A DNA stretch of 64,000 nucleotides, taken from the NCBI GenBank assembly GCA_014804645.1, contig JAAUZI010000013.1, forward strand, positions 68,612 to 132,611. Direction: 5' to 3'. The notes beneath the pieces were generated by a model that saw only the letters and a list, made by a program, of their open reading frames with translations, was not told the DNA's origin and did no database searches. Positions 45,701 through 53,433 of this stretch are shown piece by piece. The DNA is from Lachnospiraceae bacterium. GTDB taxonomy: Bacteria > Bacillota > Clostridia > Lachnospirales > Lachnospiraceae. The stretch's first letter is position 1. Every line of letters starts with the position of its first letter. Position numbers and translations under genes: made by a program.

Positions 45701-45755
45701 GTTTGGTGATGTGGAGCTTACGCAGCTTGAGCGGACGCAGTATAATGTAGATTAG
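42747..45755 (+). CDS. TIR domain - transmembrane - beta-propeller protein
   Basis: About 1002 residues from ATG 42747 (GGAG upstream). The N-terminal TIR domain (about 1-150) has YDAFISYRHTEPD, RVFRDQEELPIGSDL and LIVVCSPRTPKSTWVQKEID, where the last Glu matches the position of the catalytic Glu in TIR NADases. A membrane helix (about 185-205, VMFAASMMAVAGVLFGAY) is followed by a coiled region NQSKYLASTALSLLEEGDRQTAALVALEALP and about 700 residues of WD40/propeller blades. NADase activity is inference. Such proteins occur in defence and in signalling; context does not decide. Confidence 0.88.
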   Translation: MKYDAFISYRHTEPDMYIAKKVHKGLETLKVPRGVTQKSGKKKIERVFRDQEELPIGSDLGDNITTALEESEYLIVVCSPRTPKSTWVQKEIDTFISLHGREHILAILVEGEPQDAFPEKLQVDEEGNPVEPLAADVRGASKREMNRKLRTELIRLAAPLLHCSYDDLRQRHRERRMKKVMFAASMMAVAGVLFGAYSAYNTAMIRENYRQKQVNQSKYLASTALSLLEEGDRQTAALVALEALPTPQEDRPYVASAQYALSAALCCYDMGNAIGMDRSLKHDLPVQEFAFDDTGEGILSIDQGGTIYVWNVEDGALLAKLAPQLNDSGYVVSPICSIVYGEHILICDKKGIRSVTFTGDTEWRVETETFPVYCEMDAEAGIIACNSCSVVDFYDIATGKKLASMESGQENTYGGTYAFSDDKTKFAVSYSNGEDIGGVTVYDFVESTWNDYEVEASYVSEVGFCADGGLIAVSIHRPDYQKNSIGDTDTGYVEKIDRESGERIWMQEFEYQVLGMDTASAILHCRNYRDEETGVLYDQVLLSIDQSAYTWDAATGELVAQVKVTGGINAFIVAKNSCYGYLAESNGTVDIADMNRGINYTTLGIETGKNVLGMSIKNGVLVVRAYASPVLTVMKYHEGYGRKAILSADNIVQDVVYSPEETYYAVRISELSQQETICFYRTEDDSLVGEWTCEEEEGYHAASGFLDETQFVYIDTKGVITFYDVETAQTEQMKIDRDGTLSFECDWKGSMALLYDMRNYYVVDLQQRKQLYSGNAGEYIYCGILSGDGGRMYCNLKDSGLCMVDLSSGSVEPFDMDGGRLVQGVEAQSAMALSSDGRLLAAACVDGNLRVLDVEKRKVTVLVPFASANSRFIQFSEDGNSVMMQGDDYYFRVYDLQRRCFSHIAAVQYYRIKRAIADKESGTISLVTTTNMVILDGESYERMAQVDKGLAYLPKQGAVFCRNYSTLYRFPYMTLNMLLDEARAQFGDVELTQLERTQYNVD

Positions 45756-45768
45756 GGGAGGAGTTGAA

Positions 45769-47277
45769 ATGAGACTGAGTGAACTTTTATCTTATGATTC
45801 GATTGTGGTACAGTGCCACGACAATCCGGATGCGGATGCCCTTGCCAGCGGCTATGGGGTATACACCTATTTGAAAGAGCAGGGAAAGGATGTGCGCTTT
45901 GTCTATGGAGGGCGTTATCAGATTCAAAAGAGTAATCTGGTATTGATGGTATCCGAATTGCAGATTCCCGTTGAGCATGTGGATGCCTTGGCGGCACCGG
46001 AGCTTTTGGTCACGGTGGACTGTCAGTATGGCGAGGGAAATGTGACAAGGTTTGAGGCGGGCACGGTTGCCGTCATCGACCATCATCAGGTCAGCGGTAC
46101 GCTGCCCCCGCTCAATGAAGTTCGGAGTAATCTGGGTGCATGTGCCACCGTGGTAAGGGAGCTGCTGAAACTGGAGGGTGTGGATATCAATGACAATAAA
46201 GGTCTGGCCACAGCGCTCTATTATGGGCTTTTGACGGACACTAACAATTTTACAGAGATTTCTCATCCGCTGGATAAGGACCTGCGGGATGACGCGGCTT
46301 TTGACAGAAGTCTGATCGTCCATTTCCGCAACGCGAATCTGTCCCTGCGCGAGTTGGAAATTGCCGGGGCGGCGCTGATGAATTACCGCTATCATGAAGA
46401 GTATCGCTATGCAGTGGCCATGGCGGAGCCCTGTGACCCGAATATTCTGGGCATGATTAGTGATCTGATGCTGGAGGTGGACACCGTGGATACCTGTCTG
46501 GTATATAGCGTGCTGCCCTTTGGCGTCAAGATTTCTGTGAGGAGCTGTGTGAAGGAGGTAAAGGCAAGCGAGCTGGCGGAGTTTATCACGGATGGCATCG
46601 GATCGGGCGGCGGGCATCTGGAGAAGGCAGGCGGCTTTATCCAAACGGAACTGCTCGAAAAAGAGGCAAATCGTCTCGGCAAAGAGATAGGCGGAGGCGT
46701 TGAAGACTTTTTGCTCTGGCGCATGGACAGCTATTTTGACAATATCCAGATTATCCATGCAAAGGATTACAGCGTAGATATTTCCGGGATGGCGGTATAC
46801 AAAAAGAAGAAAATTCCTCTGGGTTTTGTGGAGGCGGAGCAGGTGTTTCCCATCGGCACCAGGGTTTGCATTCGCACGCTTGAGGGGGATCTGGATGTGC
46901 AGATCAATAAGGATTTATATATAATGATCGGGATTCAGGGAGAAGTGTATCCCAACGACAGAGCCAAATTTGAGCGCAGCTATAACAGGATTGACGCTCC
47001 TTACGTTTTCACGGGAGAGTACGCGCCTGTTGTCAAGGATGTGCTGGAGGGGAAAAACGTATCACTGATTCCCTATGCAAAGACCTGTGTTCCCAGTGGC
47101 GAGGTACAAATCTATGCAGCGCAGCTGGATCACTGTGTGAAGGTTTTCACTGCATGGGACGAGGAGAAATACATGCTGGGAAAAGTGGGAGACTATCTGG
47201 CGGTGCGCACGGATGACCTGCACGATATCTATATTATAGAGAACAGTATTTTCCATAAGACCTATGAAAAAATGTGA
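45769..47277 (+). CDS. DHH-family phosphoesterase
   Basis: 502 residues. DHH domain with HDNPDADALASGYG, VDCQ, VIDHHQVSG and TDTNNF, then the DHHA1 part with GSGGGHLEKAGGF. An extra C-terminal segment of about 150 residues (from about 345) carries PGDYG-like turns (KVGDYLAVRTDDLHDIYII) and is not in the short NrnA or GdpP cores. It has no transmembrane helices. It probably hydrolyses short oligonucleotides or a cyclic dinucleotide. RBS GGGGAGGAG. It starts 14 bp after the TIR gene, so co-transcription is likely. Confidence 0.88.
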   Translation: MRLSELLSYDSIVVQCHDNPDADALASGYGVYTYLKEQGKDVRFVYGGRYQIQKSNLVLMVSELQIPVEHVDALAAPELLVTVDCQYGEGNVTRFEAGTVAVIDHHQVSGTLPPLNEVRSNLGACATVVRELLKLEGVDINDNKGLATALYYGLLTDTNNFTEISHPLDKDLRDDAAFDRSLIVHFRNANLSLRELEIAGAALMNYRYHEEYRYAVAMAEPCDPNILGMISDLMLEVDTVDTCLVYSVLPFGVKISVRSCVKEVKASELAEFITDGIGSGGGHLEKAGGFIQTELLEKEANRLGKEIGGGVEDFLLWRMDSYFDNIQIIHAKDYSVDISGMAVYKKKKIPLGFVEAEQVFPIGTRVCIRTLEGDLDVQINKDLYIMIGIQGEVYPNDRAKFERSYNRIDAPYVFTGEYAPVVKDVLEGKNVSLIPYAKTCVPSGEVQIYAAQLDHCVKVFTAWDEEKYMLGKVGDYLAVRTDDLHDIYIIENSIFHKTYEKM

Positions 47278-47303
47278 GGCGGGAAGAGAAAGTAGGGATT
47301 TAT

Positions 47304-47789
47304 ATGATAGTTCGAGCCTATGAAAAAAAGGATTTGAAATCCATGATTGATATATGGAATGAAGTTGTGGAAGAAGGTATTGCTTTCCCTCAAGAAGAAT
47401 TACTAGACAATATAACAGGGGCTGATTTTTTTGCATCTCAAACTTATGTAGGTGTTGCAGAAGACGAAAATAACCATGTTATATGCGGACTTTATATACT
47501 TCATCCTAACAATATTGGTCGGTGTGGACATATTTGCAATACAAGCTATGCCGTTAGTTCTGAATATAGAGGTCAGCATATTGGCGAACAGCTTGTTCTT
47601 GACAGTCTTTGTCAAGCGAAAAAGCACACATTCGCAATATTGCAGTTCAATGCAGTGGTCGAAAGCAATATCCATGCAAGACACTTATATGAAAGGCTTG
47701 GATTTGTTCAGTTGGGAACTATTCCAAATGGTTTCAAAATGAAAGATGGGCATTATGAAAATATTTGCCCTTATTATCGTGAGTTATAA
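47304..47789 (+). CDS. GNAT-family acetyltransferase
   Basis: About 161 residues. ATG 47304 (MIVRAYEKKDLKSMIDIWNEVV); a GTG at 47274 overlapping the DHH gene is a weaker alternative. Acetyl-CoA loop SSEYRGQHIGEQLV and the C-terminal ARHLYERLGFVQLG with YENICPYY resemble phosphinothricin-type acetyltransferases. It is the first gene of an AT-rich run of small enzymes, with codon use unlike the DHH gene, so transfer is likely. Confidence 0.85.
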   Translation: MIVRAYEKKDLKSMIDIWNEVVEEGIAFPQEELLDNITGADFFASQTYVGVAEDENNHVICGLYILHPNNIGRCGHICNTSYAVSSEYRGQHIGEQLVLDSLCQAKKHTFAILQFNAVVESNIHARHLYERLGFVQLGTIPNGFKMKDGHYENICPYYREL

Positions 47790-47834
47790 CTTCCAGTTTT
47801 TCTCAGTCTATAGAGGATGGAGGACAAATGTCCT

Positions 47835-48740
47835 ATGAATGACAAAGATGCAATTAAAATTTTTGAAAACAGCACAAAAAAGAGTGTTGTTCAAATAGAA
47901 CGTTGCAGTGTTGGTATTGCGAACTATGTTTTTATTGTCTCCACTGCAAGCGAAAAGTATATTCTTAGATGCAGTAAAGATGAGGATGCCTATAAAGATA
48001 CCGTTTATTGGCTTAAAAAGCTGTCTGTATGTGACATTTCGATACCTATTGTCTTATCGGAAGGAAAATATAAAGACTATTCATATTTGATTCTTTCATA
48101 TATCCGTGGGGACGATATTGGAAATGTCTATTATAAATTAAAAGACAGCGAGAAAAAGCAAATCGCCAAAGAAGTAGTTGAGATACAACAAAAGATTTCA
48201 AGGATTGATATCCAGGCGGATGCGGAGTGGACATGGAGCTGCGTTGTTGACGAAATGCTGAATCGTGCAGAGGAGAGAATAGAAAGTAAACATTATTTTG
48301 ATATCAACAAAATATATACCATTAAAAAATTACAACAAGAAATACAGGGATATTTGGATAAGGTTCCACCAACACCGTATCTGGATGATATTAGTACAAA
48401 AAACTTATTGATTTATGAGGGTAAATTATCTGGGATAATAGATATTGATTGGATGGGTTTGGGTGATATGCTTACCTTTGTTGCAATGACGAAGGTTGCA
48501 TTGCTCAATATGGATTTGGATACCAAATATATTGATTATTTATTGGAAGAGATTCATCCAAGCACGATAGAGTACAAAGCATTTGTATTCTACTGCTTGA
48601 TGTTTTGTGTGGATTTCATGGGGGAAAGGGGTATGCAATTTCTTGACAAAACGATTCCGGTAAATGAAAGTATAATCAAGAGATTGAATGATATCTTTGA
48701 CATTCTTATGGAAGAATGGAACAAGTGCGGTGAACAATAA
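47835..48740 (+). CDS. Aminoglycoside phosphotransferase-family kinase
   Basis: About 301 residues. ATG 47835 is preferred over 47817 because GGAGG lies ten bases before it. The Brenner loop reads LDDISTKNLL (Asp and Asn kept, the usual His replaced by Leu), followed by SGIIDIDWMGLGD with the metal-binding Asp. This variant also occurs in chromosomal members of the family. It phosphorylates a small molecule; an antibiotic substrate cannot be inferred. An HD gene follows 46 bp later. Confidence 0.78.
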   Translation: MNDKDAIKIFENSTKKSVVQIERCSVGIANYVFIVSTASEKYILRCSKDEDAYKDTVYWLKKLSVCDISIPIVLSEGKYKDYSYLILSYIRGDDIGNVYYKLKDSEKKQIAKEVVEIQQKISRIDIQADAEWTWSCVVDEMLNRAEERIESKHYFDINKIYTIKKLQQEIQGYLDKVPPTPYLDDISTKNLLIYEGKLSGIIDIDWMGLGDMLTFVAMTKVALLNMDLDTKYIDYLLEEIHPSTIEYKAFVFYCLMFCVDFMGERGMQFLDKTIPVNESIIKRLNDIFDILMEEWNKCGEQ

Positions 48741-48786
48741 ATTGAGTTTGCTCAGATGGAAAATCGGAATTTGTGGAGGCCTTGAT

Positions 48787-49416
48787 ATGTTACCAACGAT
48801 TGAAGAAGCAGAAAGAGAATTAGAACTAGCAGGCGAATTAAATCCTGGTCCATGGATAAAACATTCTATCAATGTCGGAATTGCGGCAAGAAATATAGCC
48901 TATAAGATGCCAAAGCTTGATGAGAATAAGGCATATATTATAGGTTTATTACATGATATTGGTCGTAGGGTAGGAATTGTAAATATTCCTAAACATGTTT
49001 ATGAGGGCTACAAGTATTCATTGGATAAAGGGTGGGATGAAGTGGCAAAAATTTGCATGACACATTCATATCCTCTTATGAAAGATGAGTTTAATTACGA
49101 ACCCGCCACAGAAGAAGAAAGGGCGATAAAGGAATACATACTACAATGTGAAGAAGATGATTATGACAAGCTGATTCAGATATGTGATGCGTTGGCAACG
49201 GATTATGGATTTGTCATTTTGGAAAAAAGATTTGTTGATGTAACTCGTAGATACGGCATTATGGAAACATATATCAAAGGATGGGATATTACATTTAAAA
49301 ACAAAGAATACTTTGAAAAGATAATGGGATGTTCAATCTATGATGTGTTGCCTGATATAGGAAGAACAACATTGCTGTGTCCGCCCCCTTGGAAACCTCC
49401 TGTTAAAAGCAAGTAG
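48787..49416 (+). CDS. HD-domain phosphohydrolase
   Basis: 209 residues from ATG 48787 (GGAGG upstream). HD motif in HSINVGIAARNIAYKM ... YIIGLLHDIGRRVG, then THSYPLM and CDALATDYGF as later metal ligands. Small HD proteins of this size act on nucleotides or phosphorylated metabolites. The pairing with an APH-type kinase may mean a linked phosphorylation and dephosphorylation pair, but that is inference. It is followed by 340 bases with little coding content. Confidence 0.82.
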   Translation: MLPTIEEAERELELAGELNPGPWIKHSINVGIAARNIAYKMPKLDENKAYIIGLLHDIGRRVGIVNIPKHVYEGYKYSLDKGWDEVAKICMTHSYPLMKDEFNYEPATEEERAIKEYILQCEEDDYDKLIQICDALATDYGFVILEKRFVDVTRRYGIMETYIKGWDITFKNKEYFEKIMGCSIYDVLPDIGRTTLLCPPPWKPPVKSK

Positions 49417-49456
49417 ATGCACAAATCTTCAGTTTATTTGTAGAGGAGAACATTTG

Positions 49457-49534
49457 ATGAATTCAAAGAATTTAAGATTGAGAGATTTAAGTTTTAGGTT
49501 ACGGTCACAGATAAAAAGATTAATCAAAAAGTAG
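49457..49534 (+). CDS. Possible 25-residue cationic peptide
   Basis: ATG 49457 follows AGAGGAG at eight bases and encodes 25 residues rich in Lys, Arg and Leu (starts MNSKNLRLRDLSF, ends RLIKK), which could form an amphipathic helix. No homology is recognised and no promoter is obvious. It could be a small membrane-active peptide or chance. Confidence 0.3.
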   Translation: MNSKNLRLRDLSFRLRSQIKRLIKK

Positions 49535-49754
49535 GTGTACTAAGATTATAAGGGAAAATGAATGGAGCGATAAAGCTGCATGTGCCAAATGGCATATTTT
49601 TTACACTACACTTTATGGTTATTAGCTCCTTATACCCTTTTCGTAGTTGTGTACCTGCCGTAAATAGGTTATTGTTGAACAGACAAATTTGGACATAATA
49701 TCATAATAGTTTCGCAGTTAGAACACAGACAATCATGCAGTGGGAGCAGATGCG
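49535..49754 (+). other. AT-rich spacer
   Basis: No supported gene. A TTTGG/CATAATAT stretch near 49690-49705 could be a weak promoter for the nucleotidyltransferase-like gene. No terminator hairpin with T-run is seen. Confidence 0.5.
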
Positions 49755-50129
49755 ATGAACATGTTTGATAAACAATCTCTGATTCAGCGTCTTAAAGAAC
49801 TTCCTTTCCCTGAAAAGGAATATTGGGTAGTTGCCGGCGGAGCTATGGTTTTACATGGGTTTCGACCACAAACGCGAGATATTGATTTGGGATGCAGCAC
49901 ACTTCTGGCAGATCAATTGGAACAGCAAGGGTATTCTGTTATGCGCTGTGACGATGGAACCAGAAAAATCGTATATTCTGAAGATATTGAAATCTTTGAA
50001 AACTGGATTGAAGGTACAGTAGAGATAATTAGCGGCGTCCCTGTTGTGTGTATAGACGGACTTATACAGATGAAAAAGAAACTTGGCAGGGAAAAAGATT
50101 TAGAGGATATTGCATTAATGAAAAAGTGA
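49755..50129 (+). CDS. Nucleotidyltransferase-fold protein
   Basis: About 124 residues from ATG 49755 (GGGAG upstream). The core motif WVVAGGAMVLHGFRPQTRDIDLG is that of MNT/AbiEii-like nucleotidyltransferases (GG..L...G. plus D.DL). It is short, and the second part of the fold is small. MNT-type proteins can be antitoxins or tRNA-modifying toxin partners, but no HEPN gene is adjacent. Function uncertain. Confidence 0.7.
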   Translation: MNMFDKQSLIQRLKELPFPEKEYWVVAGGAMVLHGFRPQTRDIDLGCSTLLADQLEQQGYSVMRCDDGTRKIVYSEDIEIFENWIEGTVEIISGVPVVCIDGLIQMKKKLGREKDLEDIALMKK

Positions 50130-50244
50130 GAAAACCAGCTGGATTCAATGATTTTCTTAACTGCTAACAGGTTGGATAATGATTTGTTTTGATGAGTTGA
50201 TATAGGTTATAATACTGATCGATATGATTTAAAAAAGGGATAGG

Positions 50245-50643
50245 ATGATGTTTAAAAACAAAAAGTTTAAGGCAATATTCATAGCAGAGGCGGTTATGCC
50301 TTGGGTAGTTGCTGTTTTGGGTGGAATTGCCTCTAGTTTTTATTCCTCTGCGGGAAAGTATTTTAGAGAAGGACTTGATGAAGAGTACAGGAGAGCTGAA
50401 GAACTTCTCAACATCTTTTATAACTGTTCTATGTGGTACGGAATAGGGCTAAGTGTTGTTTTTTCAATAGTTGGATTAATTTCTTTCGTGATTATGCTTG
50501 TTCATTTGTTTGGAGCAAAGAAGGAACAGAAATATAGTGTAGAAAGACCATTAATCATCTTCCTCTGGAGTGGACTATGTGTTTTGGGAACATTCGTCTT
50601 GATGTTTTTGGTTCTATGTTTCACATACGCACAAGGTATATAA
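50245..50643 (+). CDS. Small membrane protein, three predicted helices
   Basis: 132 residues. ATG 50245, with an alternative ATG at 50248; AGGGATAGG upstream. Hydrophobic segments at about 15-33, 60-88 and 103-128; no recognised motif. Charged loops (EGLDEEYRRAEELL) between the first and second suggest an outside or inside helix. It lies within the AT-rich accessory run. Nothing can be said about function. Confidence 0.6.
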   Translation: MMFKNKKFKAIFIAEAVMPWVVAVLGGIASSFYSSAGKYFREGLDEEYRRAEELLNIFYNCSMWYGIGLSVVFSIVGLISFVIMLVHLFGAKKEQKYSVERPLIIFLWSGLCVLGTFVLMFLVLCFTYAQGI

Positions 50644-50760
50644 ATGCTGGATGCTTGTAACTTTAGTAGTGGCAGTGAAGTGATGTGCAAAACAATAAAG
50701 TCCAGTTTATTTTGTAAGTTGAGCAAAACGGGAAACAGAAGTCTGGAGGGCAGAGGTATT

Positions 50761-51195
50761 ATGCATATACAATTGGTTGAAAAATTGGAGTGGCTTCTCA
50801 CAGAAGATGCATTCAATATTTATCAGCAGTGTATGTACACGCATACCTATGAAACTTATAGAAATAAAGTCAATGACTATATTAGCGACAAGAATACAAA
50901 AATTTACATATGCCGTGTTGAAGATAATATAGCTGGAATAATCGTTTTGACGCTGACTGGTGACGAGAGTGCTGAATTGATGGGCATAGCTGTTCACAGT
51001 GGTTTTCGAAAACAAGGAATTGGCAGCTTTTTGGTCAGAGAATCGGCAAATAAAATGTGTATTCATTGGATCACGGCAGAAACGGATGACGATGCGGTGG
51101 GCTTTTATGAAAAGATGGGTTTTGACATATCAAGAGAAGTAAAATATTATGGCGGTAAAGGCGTTGTCCGCTATCACTGTTCGCTGGATTTGTAA
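50761..51195 (+). CDS. GNAT-family acetyltransferase
   Basis: 144 residues. ATG 50761 with GGAGGGCAGAGG upstream; the frame is open further up but without a ribosome site. The acetyl-CoA loop AVHSGFRKQGIGSFLVRE and DDDAVGFYEKMGFD identify the GNAT fold. Substrate not predictable. Second of four GNAT genes between 47.3 and 52.7 kb. Confidence 0.85.
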   Translation: MHIQLVEKLEWLLTEDAFNIYQQCMYTHTYETYRNKVNDYISDKNTKIYICRVEDNIAGIIVLTLTGDESAELMGIAVHSGFRKQGIGSFLVRESANKMCIHWITAETDDDAVGFYEKMGFDISREVKYYGGKGVVRYHCSLDL

Positions 51196-51227
51196 ACAGG
51201 GGTCTGGCGACAAAGGATGTGAAACGT

Positions 51228-51713
51228 ATGGGAGAAATGATAACATTAGATGTGTTGAACAGAGAAAACCAGGGAGAGGCTCTGGGCATTGACCGGGAGG
51301 ATATCAGTCTGGATTTTGTGGATTCGGTGGAAGATATCATTGAACTGACAAAGTACGGCGAGGAGCACGGATGCATAGGCCACACCTATCTGATTAGATA
51401 TGAGGGCAGGTGTGTGGGTATCATCTTGATGGGGGAGGGAATCCCCTGGGAGGTGGACCCGCCCCAGATTGCGGGCAGACCGTTTTACAGAATTATGGGA
51501 TTCATTATTGACAGAGCATACCGCCGCCGGGGAATCGGCTCCTATGTGCTTGAGGAGGTAATTGGGCGGATATATCGGGAGTTTGGCCCCAGACCTATTG
51601 TGATCGGATGCCAGGAGGACAACGCCGCGGCTATGAAAATGTATCAAAAACACGGTTTTGTCAATACTTTTGCCATGGATGAAGACGACTATTTTTTGAT
51701 AAGGGAAGGGTGA
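51228..51713 (+). CDS. GNAT-family acetyltransferase
   Basis: About 161 residues from ATG 51228 (AAAGGA upstream; GTG 51219 is too close to it). Core motif FIIDRAYRRRGIGSYVLEEV and the C-terminal CQEDNAAAMKMYQKHGFVN are canonical. GC content rises again here, close to housekeeping genes, so the AT-rich block appears to end just before it. An EamA half-transporter starts four bases after the stop. Confidence 0.86.
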   Translation: MGEMITLDVLNRENQGEALGIDREDISLDFVDSVEDIIELTKYGEEHGCIGHTYLIRYEGRCVGIILMGEGIPWEVDPPQIAGRPFYRIMGFIIDRAYRRRGIGSYVLEEVIGRIYREFGPRPIVIGCQEDNAAAMKMYQKHGFVNTFAMDEDDYFLIREG

Positions 51714-51717
51714 TTTT

Positions 51718-52131
51718 ATGTGGCTGGTATTTGCGATTTTATCGTCCATATTTGCGGCTCTGACTTCTATACTGGCAAAGGTGGGTATCGATGGGGTAAA
51801 TTCCAATCTTGCTACGGCCATCCGCACAGCGGTGGTATTGCTTATGTCCTGGGGTATGGTCTTTTTGACCAACGCCCACACAGGAATCGGGGAAATCAGC
51901 AAGAGAAGCTGGCTGTTTTTAATTCTGTCCGGTTTGGCCACAGGGGCATCCTGGCTGTGCTACTACAGGGCGTTGCAGCTGGGGGAGGCGTCCAAGGTGG
52001 TGCCTATCGACAAGCTGAGCGTAGTAATCACGCTGGTGCTGGCCTTTGTATTTTTGCATGAGAAGTTTAGTGTAAAGTCTTTTTTGGGCTGTGTCCTGAT
52101 CGGCGCGGGCACTCTGTTGATGGTATTGTGA
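51718..52131 (+). CDS. Single-domain EamA (DMT) transporter
   Basis: 137 residues with about five membrane helices, one EamA unit only (LVFAILSSIFAALTSILAKV ... GVNSNLATAIRTAVVLLMSW ... LFLILSGLATGASWLCYYRALQ). Full DMT permeases have two units, so this one must dimerise. RBS GGAAGGG. It is followed by repeat copy G and another GNAT. Confidence 0.85.
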   Translation: MWLVFAILSSIFAALTSILAKVGIDGVNSNLATAIRTAVVLLMSWGMVFLTNAHTGIGEISKRSWLFLILSGLATGASWLCYYRALQLGEASKVVPIDKLSVVITLVLAFVFLHEKFSVKSFLGCVLIGAGTLLMVL

Positions 52132-52139
52132 GGAGAAAA

Positions 52140-52216
52140 GTTTGAAACTAACGTTTCAAATACTGATTAACGCAGTATCGCAAGCGTGCTTGCGATATGC
52201 AGGAAAGAGGAAAATT
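52140..52216 (+). repeat. Two-hairpin intergenic repeat, copy G (complete)
   Basis: Hairpin 1: TTTGAAAC (52141-52148) / GTTTCAAA (52153-52160). Hairpin 2: TATCGCAAGC (52176-52185) / GCTTGCGATA (52188-52197). The tail GATATGCAGGAAAGAGG is the ribosome site of the next gene. Almost the same as copy B. Confidence 0.9.
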
Positions 52217-52663
52217 ATGATTATCAGAAAAGCAAAGGCATCGGATGCCGATGACTTGAAAGAACTGTATTTTCATTTTCTGACAAAGTATCCGCCCGTG
52301 GAGGAGCAGGATATGGCGCTGTGGGGAGAAATGTTAGACCGATTTGAAAAAGATGATAATATGTATATTCTGGTGGCGGAGGAGGATGGCAGGGTAGTCT
52401 CTACGGTTCAGATGGCAATTATTGAAAGTCTGACACACAATGTCAGAGGTTTTGCTGTTGTGGAAAATGTCGTCACGCACAGCGATTACCGAAACAGGGG
52501 ATATGCCTCGGCTCTGCTCCAAAAGGCCAGCGAGATTGCCAGGGAGCACAGATGCTATAAGATTTCGCTGGAGACAGGTTCCAACAGGGAGAGCACGTTG
52601 AACTTTTATAGGAACAATGGCTTTGTAATTGATGAGAAACATTCCTGTTTGAAACGGCTGTAG
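52217..52663 (+). CDS. GNAT-family acetyltransferase
   Basis: 148 residues from ATG 52217 behind the AAAGAGG of repeat copy G; the in-frame stretch before it translates the repeat. Core: VVENVVTHSDYRNRGYASALLQKA then TGSNRESTLNFYRNNGFVI. Typical small N-acetyltransferase. Substrate unknown. Confidence 0.87.
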   Translation: MIIRKAKASDADDLKELYFHFLTKYPPVEEQDMALWGEMLDRFEKDDNMYILVAEEDGRVVSTVQMAIIESLTHNVRGFAVVENVVTHSDYRNRGYASALLQKASEIAREHRCYKISLETGSNRESTLNFYRNNGFVIDEKHSCLKRL

Positions 52664-52670
52664 AGGTGCG

Positions 52671-52697
52671 GCCCGTGACATGCACAGAGAGGTAAAC
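52671..52697 (+). repeat. Possible decayed repeat tail
   Basis: GTGACATGCACAGAGAGGTA resembles the tail GATATGCAGGAAAGAGG with changes; the hairpins are absent. Confidence 0.3.
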
Positions 52698-53426
52698 ATG
52701 ATTCAAGTGTATCTGCTTGAGGTGGGGGAACTTCGCCGCCGGATGGAAAAAATTGCATCTACAGGGGAAAATCTGGATGCCGTAGTCCTGCCGGGCTGGG
52801 ACAAGCTGGCGGATTGGCAGCAGGAAAAGGTATCCCGCTGTGCCCAGCCCGGCGCGAGGGCGCTGTGCATGGGAGGACAGCTGCTGCTGCAATATGGGGC
52901 CTACAGGATGTCTGTCTGTGAGAAACCGGCCATGGGAAAAGAGGGTAACGGTATCAGGTGGCAACAGCTGGACTGCTCTCAATTATTGGAGGGTATTGTT
53001 TCTCCGCTGCCATTGCAGGTAGCTTATGCCTCCAAAGGAAAGCCCTATATTCGGCATGTGCCCTGGCATTACAATCTGTCTCATTCCGGAGATTATGCGG
53101 CGCTGGCAATCAGCGATGCTCCTGTGGGTATTGATATCCAGCAGAAGAGAGCTTATAAGGACTCTCTGGTAAAACGCTTTTTTTCGGAGGCAGAGGCAGC
53201 CGCCTATGAGAGTCTGTTTTCCACAGATGCTCAAGAGCACAATACTGTCAGGGAGACCTTTTTTTACACCCTCTGGTGCCGCAAGGAGGCATACGGAAAG
53301 CTGTTGGGAACAGGCTTGACAGAGGATGTGCTTGAGCGTAATATGTTAGAGGATATGGGCGTACACCTGTATGAATATGAAAATTTACCCGGTTATTGCG
53401 TCTGTGTGTGCAGCGAGGAAGGATAA
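52698..53426 (+). CDS. 4'-phosphopantetheinyl transferase (Sfp type)
   Basis: 242 residues from ATG 52698 (AGAGAGG upstream). Transfers the phosphopantetheine arm from CoA to carrier-protein serine. Family motifs: GKPYI, NLSHSGDYAALAIS, VGIDIQ with the Mg-binding Asp residues, and WCRKEAYGKLLG. Sfp-type enzymes serve peptide or polyketide synthases, but no NRPS or PKS is in the window, so the carrier is unknown; it may act on fatty-acid ACP. The ABC exporter starts seven bases after its stop. Confidence 0.9.
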   Translation: MIQVYLLEVGELRRRMEKIASTGENLDAVVLPGWDKLADWQQEKVSRCAQPGARALCMGGQLLLQYGAYRMSVCEKPAMGKEGNGIRWQQLDCSQLLEGIVSPLPLQVAYASKGKPYIRHVPWHYNLSHSGDYAALAISDAPVGIDIQQKRAYKDSLVKRFFSEAEAAAYESLFSTDAQEHNTVRETFFYTLWCRKEAYGKLLGTGLTEDVLERNMLEDMGVHLYEYENLPGYCVCVCSEEG

Positions 53427-53433
53427 GCCTGAG

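Noticed and set aside
47835..48740. Aminoglycoside resistance gene
   Set aside because: Only the broad kinase family can be supported; the Brenner His is replaced and nothing points to an antibiotic substrate.
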